The notes under the pieces are model-generated. The model did no database searches and was not told where the DNA came from. It saw nothing but the letters and a program-made list of their open reading frames with translations. The translations under genes and the position numbers were made by a program. This document shows positions 9,491 through 22,400 of a stretch of DNA of 64,000 nt, piece after piece (position 1 is the stretch's first letter; every line of letters begins with the position of its first letter). This DNA is from Metallyticus violacea (Eukaryota > Arthropoda > Insecta > Mantodea > Metallyticidae). The stretch covers positions 6,702,001 through 6,766,000 of the forward strand of contig JAUJEO010000019.1 of the NCBI GenBank assembly GCA_030762175.1, written 5' to 3'.

Positions 9491-12400
9491 GAAGATTGGA
9501 AACCTCGTTAGAATCACTTTTTTTCCGTTCTTATTTGAGATAACTGGTTCTCTTTCATTATACTAGTTTGATAGCCTCAGACAAGCATATTATGCGCAAA
9601 GAATCTCGAAAAGAAAAAAATTTTTTTTCGAAGTTTGGAAACTTCCTTAGAATCACTTTCTTTACATTCTTATTTGAGATAACTTGTTCTCTTTCATTAT
9701 ACTAGTTTGATAGCCTTAGACAAGCCTATTATGCGCAAAGAATCTCGAAAAGAAAAAAATTTTTTTTCGAAGTTTGGAAACTTCGTTAGAATCACTTTTT
9801 TTCCGTTCTTATTTAAGATTACTGGTTCTCTTTCATTATACTAGTTTGATAGCCTCAGACAAGCATATTATGCGCAAAGAATCTCGAAAAGAAAAAAATT
9901 TTTTTTCGAAGTTTGGAAACTTCGTTAGAATCACTTTTTTTCTGTTCTTATTTCAGACTACTGCTTCTCTTTCATTATACTAGTTTGATAGCCTCAGACA
10001 AGCATATTATGCGCAAAGAATCTCGAAAAGAAAAAAATTTTATTTCGAAGTTTGGAAACTTCGTTAGAATCACTTTTTTTCCGTTCTTATTTGAGATAAC
10101 TGGTTCTCTTTCATTATACTAGTTTGATAGCCTCAGAAAAGCATAGGTATGCGCAAAGAATCTCGAAAAGAAAAAAATTTTTTTTCGAAGTTTGGAAACT
10201 TCGTTAGAATCACTTTTTTTCCATTCTTATCTGAGATAACTGGTTCTCTTTCATTATACTAGTTTGATAGCCTCAGACAAGCATATTATGCGCAAAGAAT
10301 CTCGAAAAGAAAAAATTTTTTTTTCGAAGTTTGGAAACTTCGTTAGAATCACTTTTTTTCCATTCTTATTTGAGATAACTTGTTCTCTTTCATTATACTT
10401 GTTTGATAGTCTCAGAAAAGCATATTATGTGCAAAGAATCTAGAAAAGAAAAAAATTTTTTTTCGAAGATTGGAAACCTCGTTAGAATCACTTTTTTTCC
10501 GTTCTTATTTGAGATAACTGGTTCTCTTTCATTATACTAGTTTGATAGCCTCAGACAAGCATATTATGCGCAAAGAATCTCGAAAAGAAAAAAATTTTTT
10601 TTCGAAGTTTGGAAACTTCCTCAGAATCACTTTTTTTCCATTCTTATTTGAGATAACTTGTTCTCTTTCATTATACTTGTTTGATAGCCTTAGACAAGAA
10701 TATTATGCGCAAAGAATCTCGAAAAGAAAAAAATTTTTTTTCGAAGTTTGGAAACTTCGTTAGAATCACTTTTTTTCCGTTCTTATTTGAGATAACTGGT
10801 TCTCTTTCATTATACTAGTTTGATAGCCTCAGACAAGCATATTATGCGCAAAGAATCTCGAAAAGAAAAAAATTTTTTTTCGAAGTTTGGAAACTTCGTT
10901 AGAATCACTTTTTTTCCGTTCTTATTTGAGATAACTGGTTCTCTTTCATTATACTATTTTGATAGCCTCAGAAAAGCATATTATGCGCAAAGAATCTCTA
11001 AAAGAAAAAATTTTTTTTTCGAAGTTTGGAAACTTCGTTGGAATCACTTTTTTTCCGTTCTTATTTGAGATAACTGGTTCTCTTTCATTATACTAGTTTG
11101 ATAGCCTCAGAAAAGCATAGGTATGCGCAAAGAATCTCGAAAAGAAAAAAAATTTTTTTCGAAGTTTGGAAACTTCGTTAGAATCACTTTTTTTCCATTC
11201 TTATCTGAGATAAGTGGTTCTCTTTCATTATACTAGTTTGATAGCCTCAGACAAGCATATTATGCGCAAAGAATCTCGAAAAGAAAAAATTTTTTTTTCG
11301 AAGTTTGGAAACTTCGTTAGAATCACTTTTTTTCCATTCTTATTTGAGATAACTTGTTCTCTTTCATTATACTTGTTTGATAGCCTTAGACAAGCATATT
11401 ATGCGCAAAGAATCTCGAAAAGAAAAAAATTTTTTTTCGAAGTTTGGAAACTTCGTTAGAATCACATTTTTTCCGTTCTTATCTGAGATAACTGGTTCTC
11501 TTTCATTATACTAGTTTGATAGCCTCAGACAAGCATATTATGCGCAAAGAATCTCGAAAAGAAAAAAATTTTTTTTCGAAGTTTGGAAACTTCGTTAGAA
11601 TCACTTTTTTTCCGTTCTTATTTGAGATAACTTGTTCTCTTTCATTATACTAGTTTGATAGCCTTAGACAAGCATATTATGCGCAAAGAATCTCGAAAAG
11701 AAAAAAATTTTTTTTCGAAGTTTGGAAACTTCGTTAGAATCACTTTTTTTCCGTTCTTATTTGAGATAACTGGTTCTCTTTCATTATACTAGTTTGATAG
11801 TCTCAGAAAAGCATATTATGCGCAAAGAATCTAGAAAAGAAAAAAATTTTTTTTCGAAGATTGGAAACCTCGTTAGAATCACTTTTTTTCCGTTCTTATT
11901 TGAGATAACTGGTTCTCTTTCATTATACTAGTTTGATAGCCTCAGACAAGCATATTATGCGCAAAGAATCTCGAAAAGAAAAAAATTTTTTTTCGAAGTT
12001 TGGAAACTTCCTTAGAATCACTTTTTTTCCATTCTTATTTGAGATAACTTGTTCTCTTTCATTATACTTGTTTGATAGCCTTAGACAAGCATATTATGCG
12101 CAAAGAATCTCGAAAAGAAAAAGATTTTTTTTCGAAGTTTGGAAACTTCGTTAGAGTCACTTTTTTTCCGTTCTTATTTGAGATAACTGGTTCTCTTTCA
12201 TTATACTAGTTTGATAGCCTCAGACAAGCATATTATGCGCAAAGAATCTCGAAAAGACAAAAATTTTTTTTCGAAGTTTGGAAACTTCCTTAGAATCACT
12301 TTTTTTCCATTCTTATTTGAGATAACTTGTTCTCTTTCATTATACTTGTTTGATAGCCTTAGACAAGCATATTATGCGCAAAGAATCTCGAAAAGAAAAA

Positions 12401-15400
12401 AATTTTTTTTCGAAGTTTGGAAACTTCGTTATAATCACTTTTTTCCGTTCTTATTTAAGATTACTGGTTCTCTTTCATTATACTAGTTTGATAGCCTCAG
12501 ACAAGCATATTATGCGCAAAGAATCTCGAAAAGAAAAAAATTTTTTTTCGAAGTTTGGAAACTTCGTTAGAATCACTTTTTTTCCGTTCTTATTTGAGAT
12601 AACTTGTTCTCTTTCATTATACTAGTTTGATAGCCTTAGACAAGCATATTATGCGCAAAGAATCTCGAAAAGAAAAAATTTTTTTTTCGAAGTTAGGAAA
12701 CTTCGTTAGAATCACTTTTTTTCCGTTCTTAGTTAAGATTACTGGTTCTCTTTCATTATACTAGTTTGATAGCCTCAGACAAGCATATTTTGCGCAAAGA
12801 ATCTCGAAAAGATTAAAATTTTATTTCGAAGTTTGGAAACTTCGTTAGAATCACTTTTTTTCCGTTCTTATTTGAGATAACTGGTTCTCTTTCATTATAC
12901 TAGTTTGATAGCCTCAGACAAGCATATTATGCGCAAAGAATCTCGAAAAGAAAAAAATTTTTTTTCGAAGTTTGGAAACTTCCTTAGAATCACTTTTTTT
13001 CCATTCTTATTTGAGATAACTTGTTCTCTTTCATTATACTAGTTTGATAGCCTTAGACAAGCATATTATGCGCAAAGAATCTCGAAAAGAAAAAAATTTT
13101 TTTTCGAAGTTTGGAATCTTCGTTAGAATCACTTTTTTTCCGTTCTTATTTGAGATAACTTGTTCTCTTTCATTATACTAGTTTGATAGCCTTAGACAAG
13201 CATATTATGCGCAAAGAATCTCGAAAAGAAAAAATTTTTTTTTCGAAGTTAGGAAACTTCGTTAGAATCACTTTTTTTCCGTTCTTATTTAAGATTACTG
13301 GTTCTCTTTCATTATACTAGTTTGATAGCCTCAGACAAGCATATTTTGCGCAAAGAATCTCGAAAAGATTAAAATTTTATTTCGAAGTTTGGAAACTTCG
13401 TTAGAATCACTTTTTTTCCGTTCTTATTTGAGATAACTGGTTCTCTTCATTATACTAGTTTGATAGCCTCAGACAAGCATATTATGCGCAAAGAATCTCG
13501 AAAAGAAAAAAATTTTTTTTCGAAGTTTGGAAACTTCCTTAGAATCACTTTTTTTCCATTCTTATTTGAGATAACTTGTTCTCTTTCATTATACTAGTTT
13601 GATAGCCTTAGACAAGCATATTATGCGCAAAGAATCTCGAAAAGAAAAAAATTTTTTTTCGAAGTTTGGAAACTTCGTTAGAATCACTTTTTTTCCGTTC
13701 TTATTTAAGATAACTTGTTCTCTTTCATTATACTAGTTTGATAGCCTTAGACAAGCATATTATGCGCAAAGAATCTCGAAAAGAAAAAAAATTTTTTTCG
13801 AAGTTTGGAAACTTCCTTAGAATCACTTTTTTTCCATTCTTATTTGAGATAACTTGTTCTCTTTCATTATACTAGTTTGATAGCCTTAGACAAGCATATT
13901 ATGCGCAAAGAATCTCGAAAAGAAAAAAATTTTTTTTCGAAGTTTGGAAACTTCGTTAGAAACACTTTTTTTCCGTTCTTATTTAAGATTACTGGTTCTC
14001 TTTCATTATACTAGTTTGATAGCCTCAGACAAGCATATTATGCGCAAAGAATCTCGAAAAGAAAAAAATTTTTTTTCGAAGTTTGGAAACTTCGTTAGAA
14101 TCACTTTTTTTCCGTTCTTATTTGAGATAACTTGTTCTCTTTCATTATACTAGTTTGATAGCCTTAGACAAGCATATTATGCGCAAAGAATCTCGAAAAG
14201 AAAAAAAATTTTTTTCGAAGTTTGGAAACTTCGTTAGAATCACTTTTTTTCCGTTCTTATTTGAGATAACTGGTTCTCTTTCATTATACTAGTTTGATAG
14301 TCTCAGAAAAGCATATTATACGCAAAGAATCTAGAAAAGAAAAAAAATTTTTTTCGAAGATTGGAAACCTCGTTAGAATCACTTTTTTTCCGTTCTTATT
14401 TGAGATAACTGGTTCTCTTTCATTATACTAGTTTGATAGCCTCAGACAAGCATATTATGCGCAAAGAATCTCGAAAAGAAAAAAATTTTTTTTTGAAGTT
14501 TGGAAACTTCCTTAGAATCACTTTTTTTACATTCTTATTTGAGATAACTTGTTCTCTTTCATTATACAAGTTTGATAGCCTTAGACAAGCATATTATGCG
14601 CAAAGAATCTCGAAAAGAAAAAAATTTTTTTTCGAAGTTTGGAAACTTCGTTAGAATCACTTTTTTTCCGTTCTTATTTAAGATTACTGGTTCTCTTTCA
14701 TTATACTAGTTTGATAGCCTCAGACAAGCATATTATGCGCAAAGAATCTCGAAAAGAAAAAAATTTTTTTTCGAAGTTTGGAAACTTCGTTAGAATCACT
14801 TTTTTTCCGTTCTTATTTAAGATTACTCGTTCTCTTTCATTATACTAGTTTGATAGCCTCAGACAAGCATATTATGCGCAAAGAATCTCGAAAAGAAAAA
14901 AATTTTATTTCGAAGTTTGGAAACTTCGTTAGAATCACTTTTTTTCCGTTCTTATTTGAGATAACTTGTTCTCTTTCATTATACTAGTTTGATAGCCTTA
15001 GACAAGCATATTATGCGCAAAGAATCTCGAAAAGAAAAAAAATTTTTTTCGAAGTTTGGAAACTTCGTTAGAATCACTTTTTTTCCGTTCTTATTTGAGA
15101 TAACTGGTTCTCTTTCATTATACTAGTTTGATAGTCTCAGAAAAGCATATTATGCGCAAAGAATCTAGAAAAGAAAAAAAATTTTTTTCGAAGATTGGAA
15201 ACCTCGTTAGAATCACTTTTTTTCCGTTCTTATTTGAGATAACTGGTTCTCTTTCATTATACTAGTTTGATAGCCTCAGACAAGCATATTATGCGCAAAG
15301 AATCTCGAAAAGAAAAAATTTTTTTTTCGAAGATTGGAAACCTCGTTAGAATCACTTTTTTTCCGTTCTTATTTGAGATAACTGGTTCTCTTTCATTATA

Positions 15401-15680
15401 CTAGTTTGATAGCCTCAGACAAGCATATTATGCGCAAAGAATCTCGAAAAGAAAAAAATTTTTTTTCGAAGTTTGGAAACTTCGTTAGAATCACTTTTTT
15501 TCCGTTCTTATTTAAGATTACTGGTTCTCTTTCATTATACTAGTTTGATAGCCTCAGACAAGCATATTAAGAGCAAAGAATCTCGAAAAGAAAAAAATTT
15601 TTTTTCGAAGTTTGGAAACTTCGTTAGAATCACTTTTTTTCCGTTCTTATTTAAGATTACTGGTTCTCTTTCATTATACT
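9491..15680 (+). repeat. Block D (first copy), about 44 monomers
   Basis: This segment matches 19,491-25,700 at an exact offset of 10,008 bases (72 x 139) over about 6.2 kb. Shared private changes include CATAGGTATGC near 10,144 and 11,117, TTATGTGCAAAG near 10,426, GATAAGTGG near 11,208, GGAATCTTCG near 13,114, a three-to-two T loss in GGTTCTCTTCATT near 13,440, GTTAGAAACAC near 13,950 and ATACAAGTTTG near 14,566. The few differences (for example CTGCTTCTC versus CTGGTTCTC near 9,962) point to recent duplication or recent homogenisation. Confidence 0.88.
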
Positions 15681-18600
15681 AGTTTGATAGTCTCAGACAA
15701 GCATATTATGCGCAAAGAATCTCGAAAAGAAAAAAATTTTTTTTCGAAGTTTGGAAACTTCCTTAGAATCACTTTTTTTCCATTCTTATTTGAGATAACT
15801 TGTTCTCTTTCATTATACTAGTTTGATAGCCTTAGACAAGCATATTATGCGCAAAGAATCTCGAAAAGAAAAAAATTTTTTTCGAAGTTTGGAAACTTCG
15901 TTAGAATCACTTTTTTCCCGTTCTTATTTCAGATTACTGGTTCTCTTTCATTATACTAGTTTGATAGCCTCAGACAAGCATATTATGCGCAAAGAATCTC
16001 GAAAAAAAAAAAATTTTATTTCTAAGTTTGGAAACTTCGTTAGAATCACTTTTTTTCCATTCTTATCTGAGATAACTGGTTCTCTTTCATTATACTAGTT
16101 TGATAGCCTCAGACAAGCATATTATGCGCAAAGAATCTCGAAAAGAAAAAATTTTTTTTTCGAAGTTTGGAAACTTCGTTAGAATCACTTTTTTTCCATT
16201 CTTATTTGAGATAACTTGTTCTCTTTCATTATACTTGTTTGATAGCCTTAGACAAGCATATTATGCGCAAAGAATCTCGAAAAGAAAAAAATTTTTTTTC
16301 GAAGTTTGGAAACTTCGTTAGAATCACTTTTTTTCCGTTCTTATCTGAGATAACTGGTTCTCTTTCATTATACTAGTTTGATAGCCTCAGACAAGCATAT
16401 TATGCGCAAAGAATCTCGAAAAGAAAAAAATTTTTTTTCGAAGTTTGGAAACTTCGTTAGAATCACTTTTTTTCCGTTCTTATTTAAGATTACTCGTTCT
16501 CTTTCATTATACTAGTTTGATAGCCTCAGACAAGCATATTATGCGCAAAGAATCTCGAAAAGAAAAAAATTTTATTTCGAAGTTTGGAAACTTCGTTAGA
16601 ATCACTTTTTTTCCGTTCTTATTTGAGATAACTTGTTCTCTTTCATTATACTAGTTTGATAGCCTTAGACAAGCATATTATGCGCAAAGAATCTCGAAAA
16701 GAAAAAAAATTTTTTTCGAAGTTTGGAAACTTCGTTAGAATCACTTTTTTTCCGTTCTTATTTGAGATAACTGGTTCTCTTTCATCATACTAGTTTGATA
16801 GTCTCAGAAAAGCATATTATGCGCAAAGAATCTAGAAAAGAAAAAAAATTTTTTTTCGAAGATTGGAAACCTCGTTAGAATCACTTTTTTTCCGTTCTTA
16901 TTTGAGATAACTGGTTCTCTTTCATTATACTAGTTTGATAGCCTCAGACAAGCATATTATGCGCAAAGAATCTCGAAAAGAAAAAATTTTTTTTTCGAAG
17001 ATTGGAAACCTCGTTAGAATCACTTTTTTTCCGTTCTTATTTGAGATAACTGGTTCTCTTTCATTATACTAGTTTGATAGCCTCAGACAAGCATATTATG
17101 CGCAAAGAATCTCGAAAAGAAAAAAATTTTTTTTCGAAGTTTGGAAACTTCCTTAGAATCACTTTTTTTACATTCTTATTTGAGATAACTTGTTCTCTTT
17201 CATTATACTAGTTTGATAGCCTTAGCCAAGCATATTATGCGCAAATATTCTCGAAAAGAAAAAAATTTTTTTTCGAAGTTTGGAAACTTCGTTAGAATCA
17301 CTTTTTTTCCGTTCTTATTTGAGATAACTGGTTCTCTTTCATTATACTAGTTTGATAGCCTCAGAAAAGCATATTATGCGCAAAGAATCTAGAAAAGAAA
17401 AAAATTTTTTTTCGAAGATTGGAAACCTCGTTAGAATCACTTTTTTTCCGTTCTTATTTGAGATAACTGGTTCTCTTTCATTATACTAGTTTGATAGCCT
17501 CAGACAAGCATATTATGCGCAAATAATCTGGAAAAGAAAAAAATTTTTTTTCGAAGTTTGGAAACTTCCTTAGAATCACTTTTTTTCCATTCTTATTTGA
17601 GATAACTTCTTCTCTTTCATTATTCTAGTTTGATAGCCTTAGACAAGCATATTATGCGCAAAGAATCTCGAAAAGAAAAAAATTTTTTTTAAGAAGTTTG
17701 GAAACTTCGTTAGAATCACTTTTTTTCCGTTCTTATTTAAGATAACTTGTTCTCTTTCATTATACTAGTTTGATAGCCTTAGACAAGCATATTATGCGCA
17801 AAGAATCTCGAAAAGAAAAAAATTTTTTTTCGAAGTTTGGAAACTTCGTTATAATCACTTTTTTTCCGTTCTTATTTAAGATTACTGGTTCTCTTTCATT
17901 ATACTAGTTTGATAGCCTCAGACAAGCATATTACGCGCAAAGAATCTCGAAAAGAAAAAAAATTTTTTTCGAAGTTTGGAAACTTCGTTAGAATCACTTT
18001 TTTTCCGTTCTTATTTGAGATAACTTGTTCTCTTTCATTATACTAGTTTGATAGCCTGAGACAAGCATATTATGCGCAAAGAATCTCGAAAAGAAAAAAA
18101 ATTTTTTTCGAAGTTTGGAAACTTCGTTAGAATCACTTTTTTTCCGTTCTTATTTGAGATAACTGGTTCTCTTTCATTATACTAGTTTGATAGCCTCAGA
18201 CAAGCATATTATGCGCAAAGAATCTCGAAAAGAAAAAAATTTTTTTTCGAAGTTTGGAAACTTCCTTAGAATCACTTTTTTTCCATTCTTATTTGAGATA
18301 ACTTGTTCTCTTTCATTATACTAGTTTGATAGCCTTAGACAAGCATATTATGCGCAAAGAATCTCGAAAAGAAAAAATTTTTTTTCGAAGTTTGGAAACT
18401 TCGTTAGAATCACTTTTTTTCCGTTCTTATTTAAGATTACTGGTTCTCTTTCATTATACTAGTTTGATAGCCTCAGACAAGCATATTATGCGCAAAGAAT
18501 CTCGAAAAGAAAAAAATTTTTTTTCGAAGTTTGGAAACTTCGTTAGAATCACTTTTTTTCCGTTCTTATTTGAGATAACTTGTTCTCTTTCATTATACTA

Positions 18601-19490
18601 GTTTGATAGCCTTAGACAAGCATATTATGCGCAAAGAATCTCGAAAAGAAAAAAAATTTTTTTCGAAGTTTGGAAACTTCGTTAGAATCACTTTTTTTCC
18701 GTTCTTATTTGAGATAACTGGTTCTCTTTCATTATACTAGTTTGATAGTCTCAGAAAAGCATATTATGCGCAAAGAATCTAGAAAAGAAAAAAATTTTTT
18801 TTCGAAGATTGGAAACCTCGTTAGAATCACTTTTTTTCCGTTCTTATTTGAGATAACTGGTTCTCTTTCATTATACTAGTTTGATAGCCTCAGACAAGCA
18901 TATTATGCGCAAAAAATCTCGAAAAGAAAAAAATTTTTTTTCGAAGATTGGAAACCTCGTTAGAATCACTTTTTTTCCGTTCTTATTTGAGATAACTGGT
19001 TCTCTTTCATTATACTAGTTTGATAGCCTCAGACAAGCATATTATGCGCAAAGAATCTCGAAAAGAAAAAAATTTTTTTTCGAAGTTTGGAAACTTCCTT
19101 AGAATCACTTTCTTTACATTCTTATTTGAGATAACTTGTTCTCTTTCATTATACTAGTTTGATAGCCTTAGACAAGCCTATTATGCGCAAAGAATCTCGA
19201 AAAGAAAAAAATTTTTTTTCGAAGTTTGGAAACTTCGTTAGAATCACTTTTTTTCCGTTCTTATTTAAGATTACTGGTTCTCTTTCATTATACTAGTTTG
19301 ATAGCCTCAGACAAGCATATTATGCGCAAAGAATCTCGAAAAGAAAAAAATTTTTTTTCGAAGTTTGGAAACTTCGTTAGAATCACTTTTTTTCTGTTCT
19401 TATTTCAGACTACTGGTTCTCTTTCATTATACTAGTTTGATAGCCTCAGACAAGCATATTATGCGCAAAGAATCTCGAAAAGAAAAAAAT
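15681..19490 (+). repeat. Block C (second copy), about 27 monomers
   Basis: It begins with the TAGTCTCAGACAAGC monomer near 15,690, as block C does at 5401, and runs in the same monomer order to the CTTTCTTTACATT monomer near 19,105. It lacks the 7-monomer duplication seen in the first copy. Toward its end a 4-monomer (556-base) duplication begins: 18.93-19.49 kb is repeated at 19.49-20.05 kb. A private CTTAGCCAAGC change lies near 17,222. Confidence 0.82.
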
Positions 19491-22400
19491 TTTTTTTCGA
19501 AGATTGGAAACCTCGTTAGAATCACTTTTTTTCCGTTCTTATTTGAGATAACTGGTTCTCTTTCATTATACTAGTTTGATAGCCTCAGACAAGCATATTA
19601 TGCGCAAAGAATCTCGAAAAGAAAAAAATTTTTTTTCGAAGTTTGGAAACTTCCTTAGAATCACTTTCTTTACATTCTTATTTGAGATAACTTGTTCTCT
19701 TTCATTATACTAGTTTGATAGCCTTAGACAAGCCTATTATGCGCAAAGAATCTCGAAAAGAAAAAAATTTTTTTTCGAAGTTTGGAAACTTCGTTAGAAT
19801 CACTTTTTTTCCGTTCTTATTTAAGATTACTGGTTCTCTTTCATTATACTAGTTTGATAGCCTCAGACAAGCATATTATGCGCAAAGAATCTCGAAAAGA
19901 AAAAAATTTTTTTTCGAAGTTTGGAAACTTCGTTAGAATCACTTTTTTTCTGTTCTTATTTCAGACTACTGGTTCTCTTTCATTATACTAGTTTGATAGC
20001 CTCAGACAAGCATATTATGCGCAAAGAATCTCGAAAAGAAAAAAATTTTATTTCGAAGTTTGGAAACTTCGTTAGAATCACTTTTTTTCCGTTCTTATTT
20101 GAGATAACTGGTTCTCTTTCATTATACTAGTTTGATAGCCTCAGAAAAGCATAGGTATGCGCAAAGAATCTCGAAAAGAAAAAAATTTTTTTTCGAAGTT
20201 TGGAAACTTCGTTAGAATCACTTTTTTTCCATTCTTATCTGAGATAACTGGTTCTCTTTCATTATACTAGTTTGATAGCCTCAGACAAGCATATTATGCG
20301 CAAAGAATCTCGAAAAGAAAAAATTTTTTTTTCGAAGTTTGGAAACTTCGTTAGAATCACTTTTTTTCCATTCTTATTTGAGATAACTTGTTCTCTTTCA
20401 TTATACTTGTTTGATAGTCTCAGAAAAGCATATTATGTGCAAAGAATCTAGAAAAGAAAAAAATTTTTTTTCGAAGATTGGAAACCTCGTTAGAATCACT
20501 TTTTTTCCGTTCTTATTTGAGATAACTGGTTCTCTTTCATTATACTAGTTTGATAGCCTCAGACAAGCATATTATGCGCAAAGAATCTCGAAAAGAAAAA
20601 AATTTTTTTTCGAAGTTTGGAAACTTCCTCAGAATCACTTTTTTTCCATTCTTATTTGAGATAACTTGTTCTCTTTCATTATACTTGTTTGATAGCCTTA
20701 GACAAGAATATTATGCGCAAAGAATCTCGAAAAGAAAAAAATTTTTTTTCGAAGTTTGGAAACTTCGTTAGAATCACTTTTTTTCCGTTCTTATTTGAGA
20801 TAACTGGTTCTCTTTCATTATACTAGTTTGATAGCCTCAGACAAGCATATTATGCGCAAAGAATCTCGAAAAGAAAAAAATTTTTTTTCGAAGTTTGGAA
20901 ACTTCGTTAGAATCACTTTTTTTCCGTTCTTATTTGAGATAACTGGTTCTCTTTCATTATACTATTTTGATAGCCTCAGAAAAGCATATTATGCGCAAAG
21001 AATCTCTAAAAGAAAAAATTTTTTTTTCGAAGTTTGGAAACTTCGTTGGAATCACTTTTTTTCCGTTCTTATTTGAGATAACTGGTTCTCTTTCATTATA
21101 CTAGTTTGATAGCCTCAGAAAAGCATAGGTATGCGCAAAGAATCTCGAAAAGAAAAAAAATTTTTTTCGAAGTTTGGAAACTTCGTTAGAATCACTTTTT
21201 TTCCATTCTTATCTGAGATAAGTGGTTCTCTTTCATTATACTAGTTTGATAGCCTCAGACAAGCATATTATGCGCAAAGAATCTCGAAAAGAAAAAATTT
21301 TTTTTTCGAAGTTTGGAAACTTCGTTAGAATCACTTTTTTTCCATTCTTATTTGAGATAACTTGTTCTCTTTCATTATACTTGTTTGATAGCCTTAGACA
21401 AGCATATTATGCGCAAAGAATCTCGAAAAGAAAAAAATTTTTTTTCGAAGTTTGGAAACTTCGTTAGAATCACATTTTTTCCGTTCTTATCTGAGATAAC
21501 TGGTTCTCTTTCATTATACTAGTTTGATAGCCTCAGACAAGCATATTATGCGCAAAGAATCTCGAAAAGAAAAAAATTTTTTTTCGAAGTTTGGAAACTT
21601 CGTTAGAATCACTTTTTTTCCGTTCTTATTTGAGATAACTTGTTCTCTTTCATTATACTAGTTTGATAGCCTTAGACAAGCATATTATGCGCAAAGAATC
21701 TCGAAAAGAAAAAAATTTTTTTTCGAAGTTTGGAAACTTCGTTAGAATCACTTTTTTTCCGTTCTTATTTGAGATAACTGGTTCTCTTTCATTATACTAG
21801 TTTGATAGTCTCAGAAAAGCATATTATGCGCAAAGAATCTAGAAAAGAAAAAAATTTTTTTTCGAAGATTGGAAACCTCGTTAGAATCACTTTTTTTCCG
21901 TTCTTATTTGAGATAACTGGTTCTCTTTCATTATACTAGTTTGATAGCCTCAGACAAGCATATTATGCGCAAAGAATCTCGAAAAGAAAAAAATTTTTTT
22001 TCGAAGTTTGGAAACTTCCTTAGAATCACTTTTTTTCCATTCTTATTTGAGATAACTTGTTCTCTTTCATTATACTTGTTTGATAGCCTTAGACAAGCAT
22101 ATTATGCGCAAAGAATCTCGAAAAGAAAAAGATTTTTTTTCGAAGTTTGGAAACTTCGTTAGAGTCACTTTTTTTCCGTTCTTATTTGAGATAACTGGTT
22201 CTCTTTCATTATACTAGTTTGATAGCCTCAGACAAGCATATTATGCGCAAAGAATCTCGAAAAGACAAAAATTTTTTTTCGAAGTTTGGAAACTTCCTTA
22301 GAATCACTTTTTTTCCATTCTTATTTGAGATAACTTGTTCTCTTTCATTATACTTGTTTGATAGCCTTAGACAAGCATATTATGCGCAAAGAATCTCGAA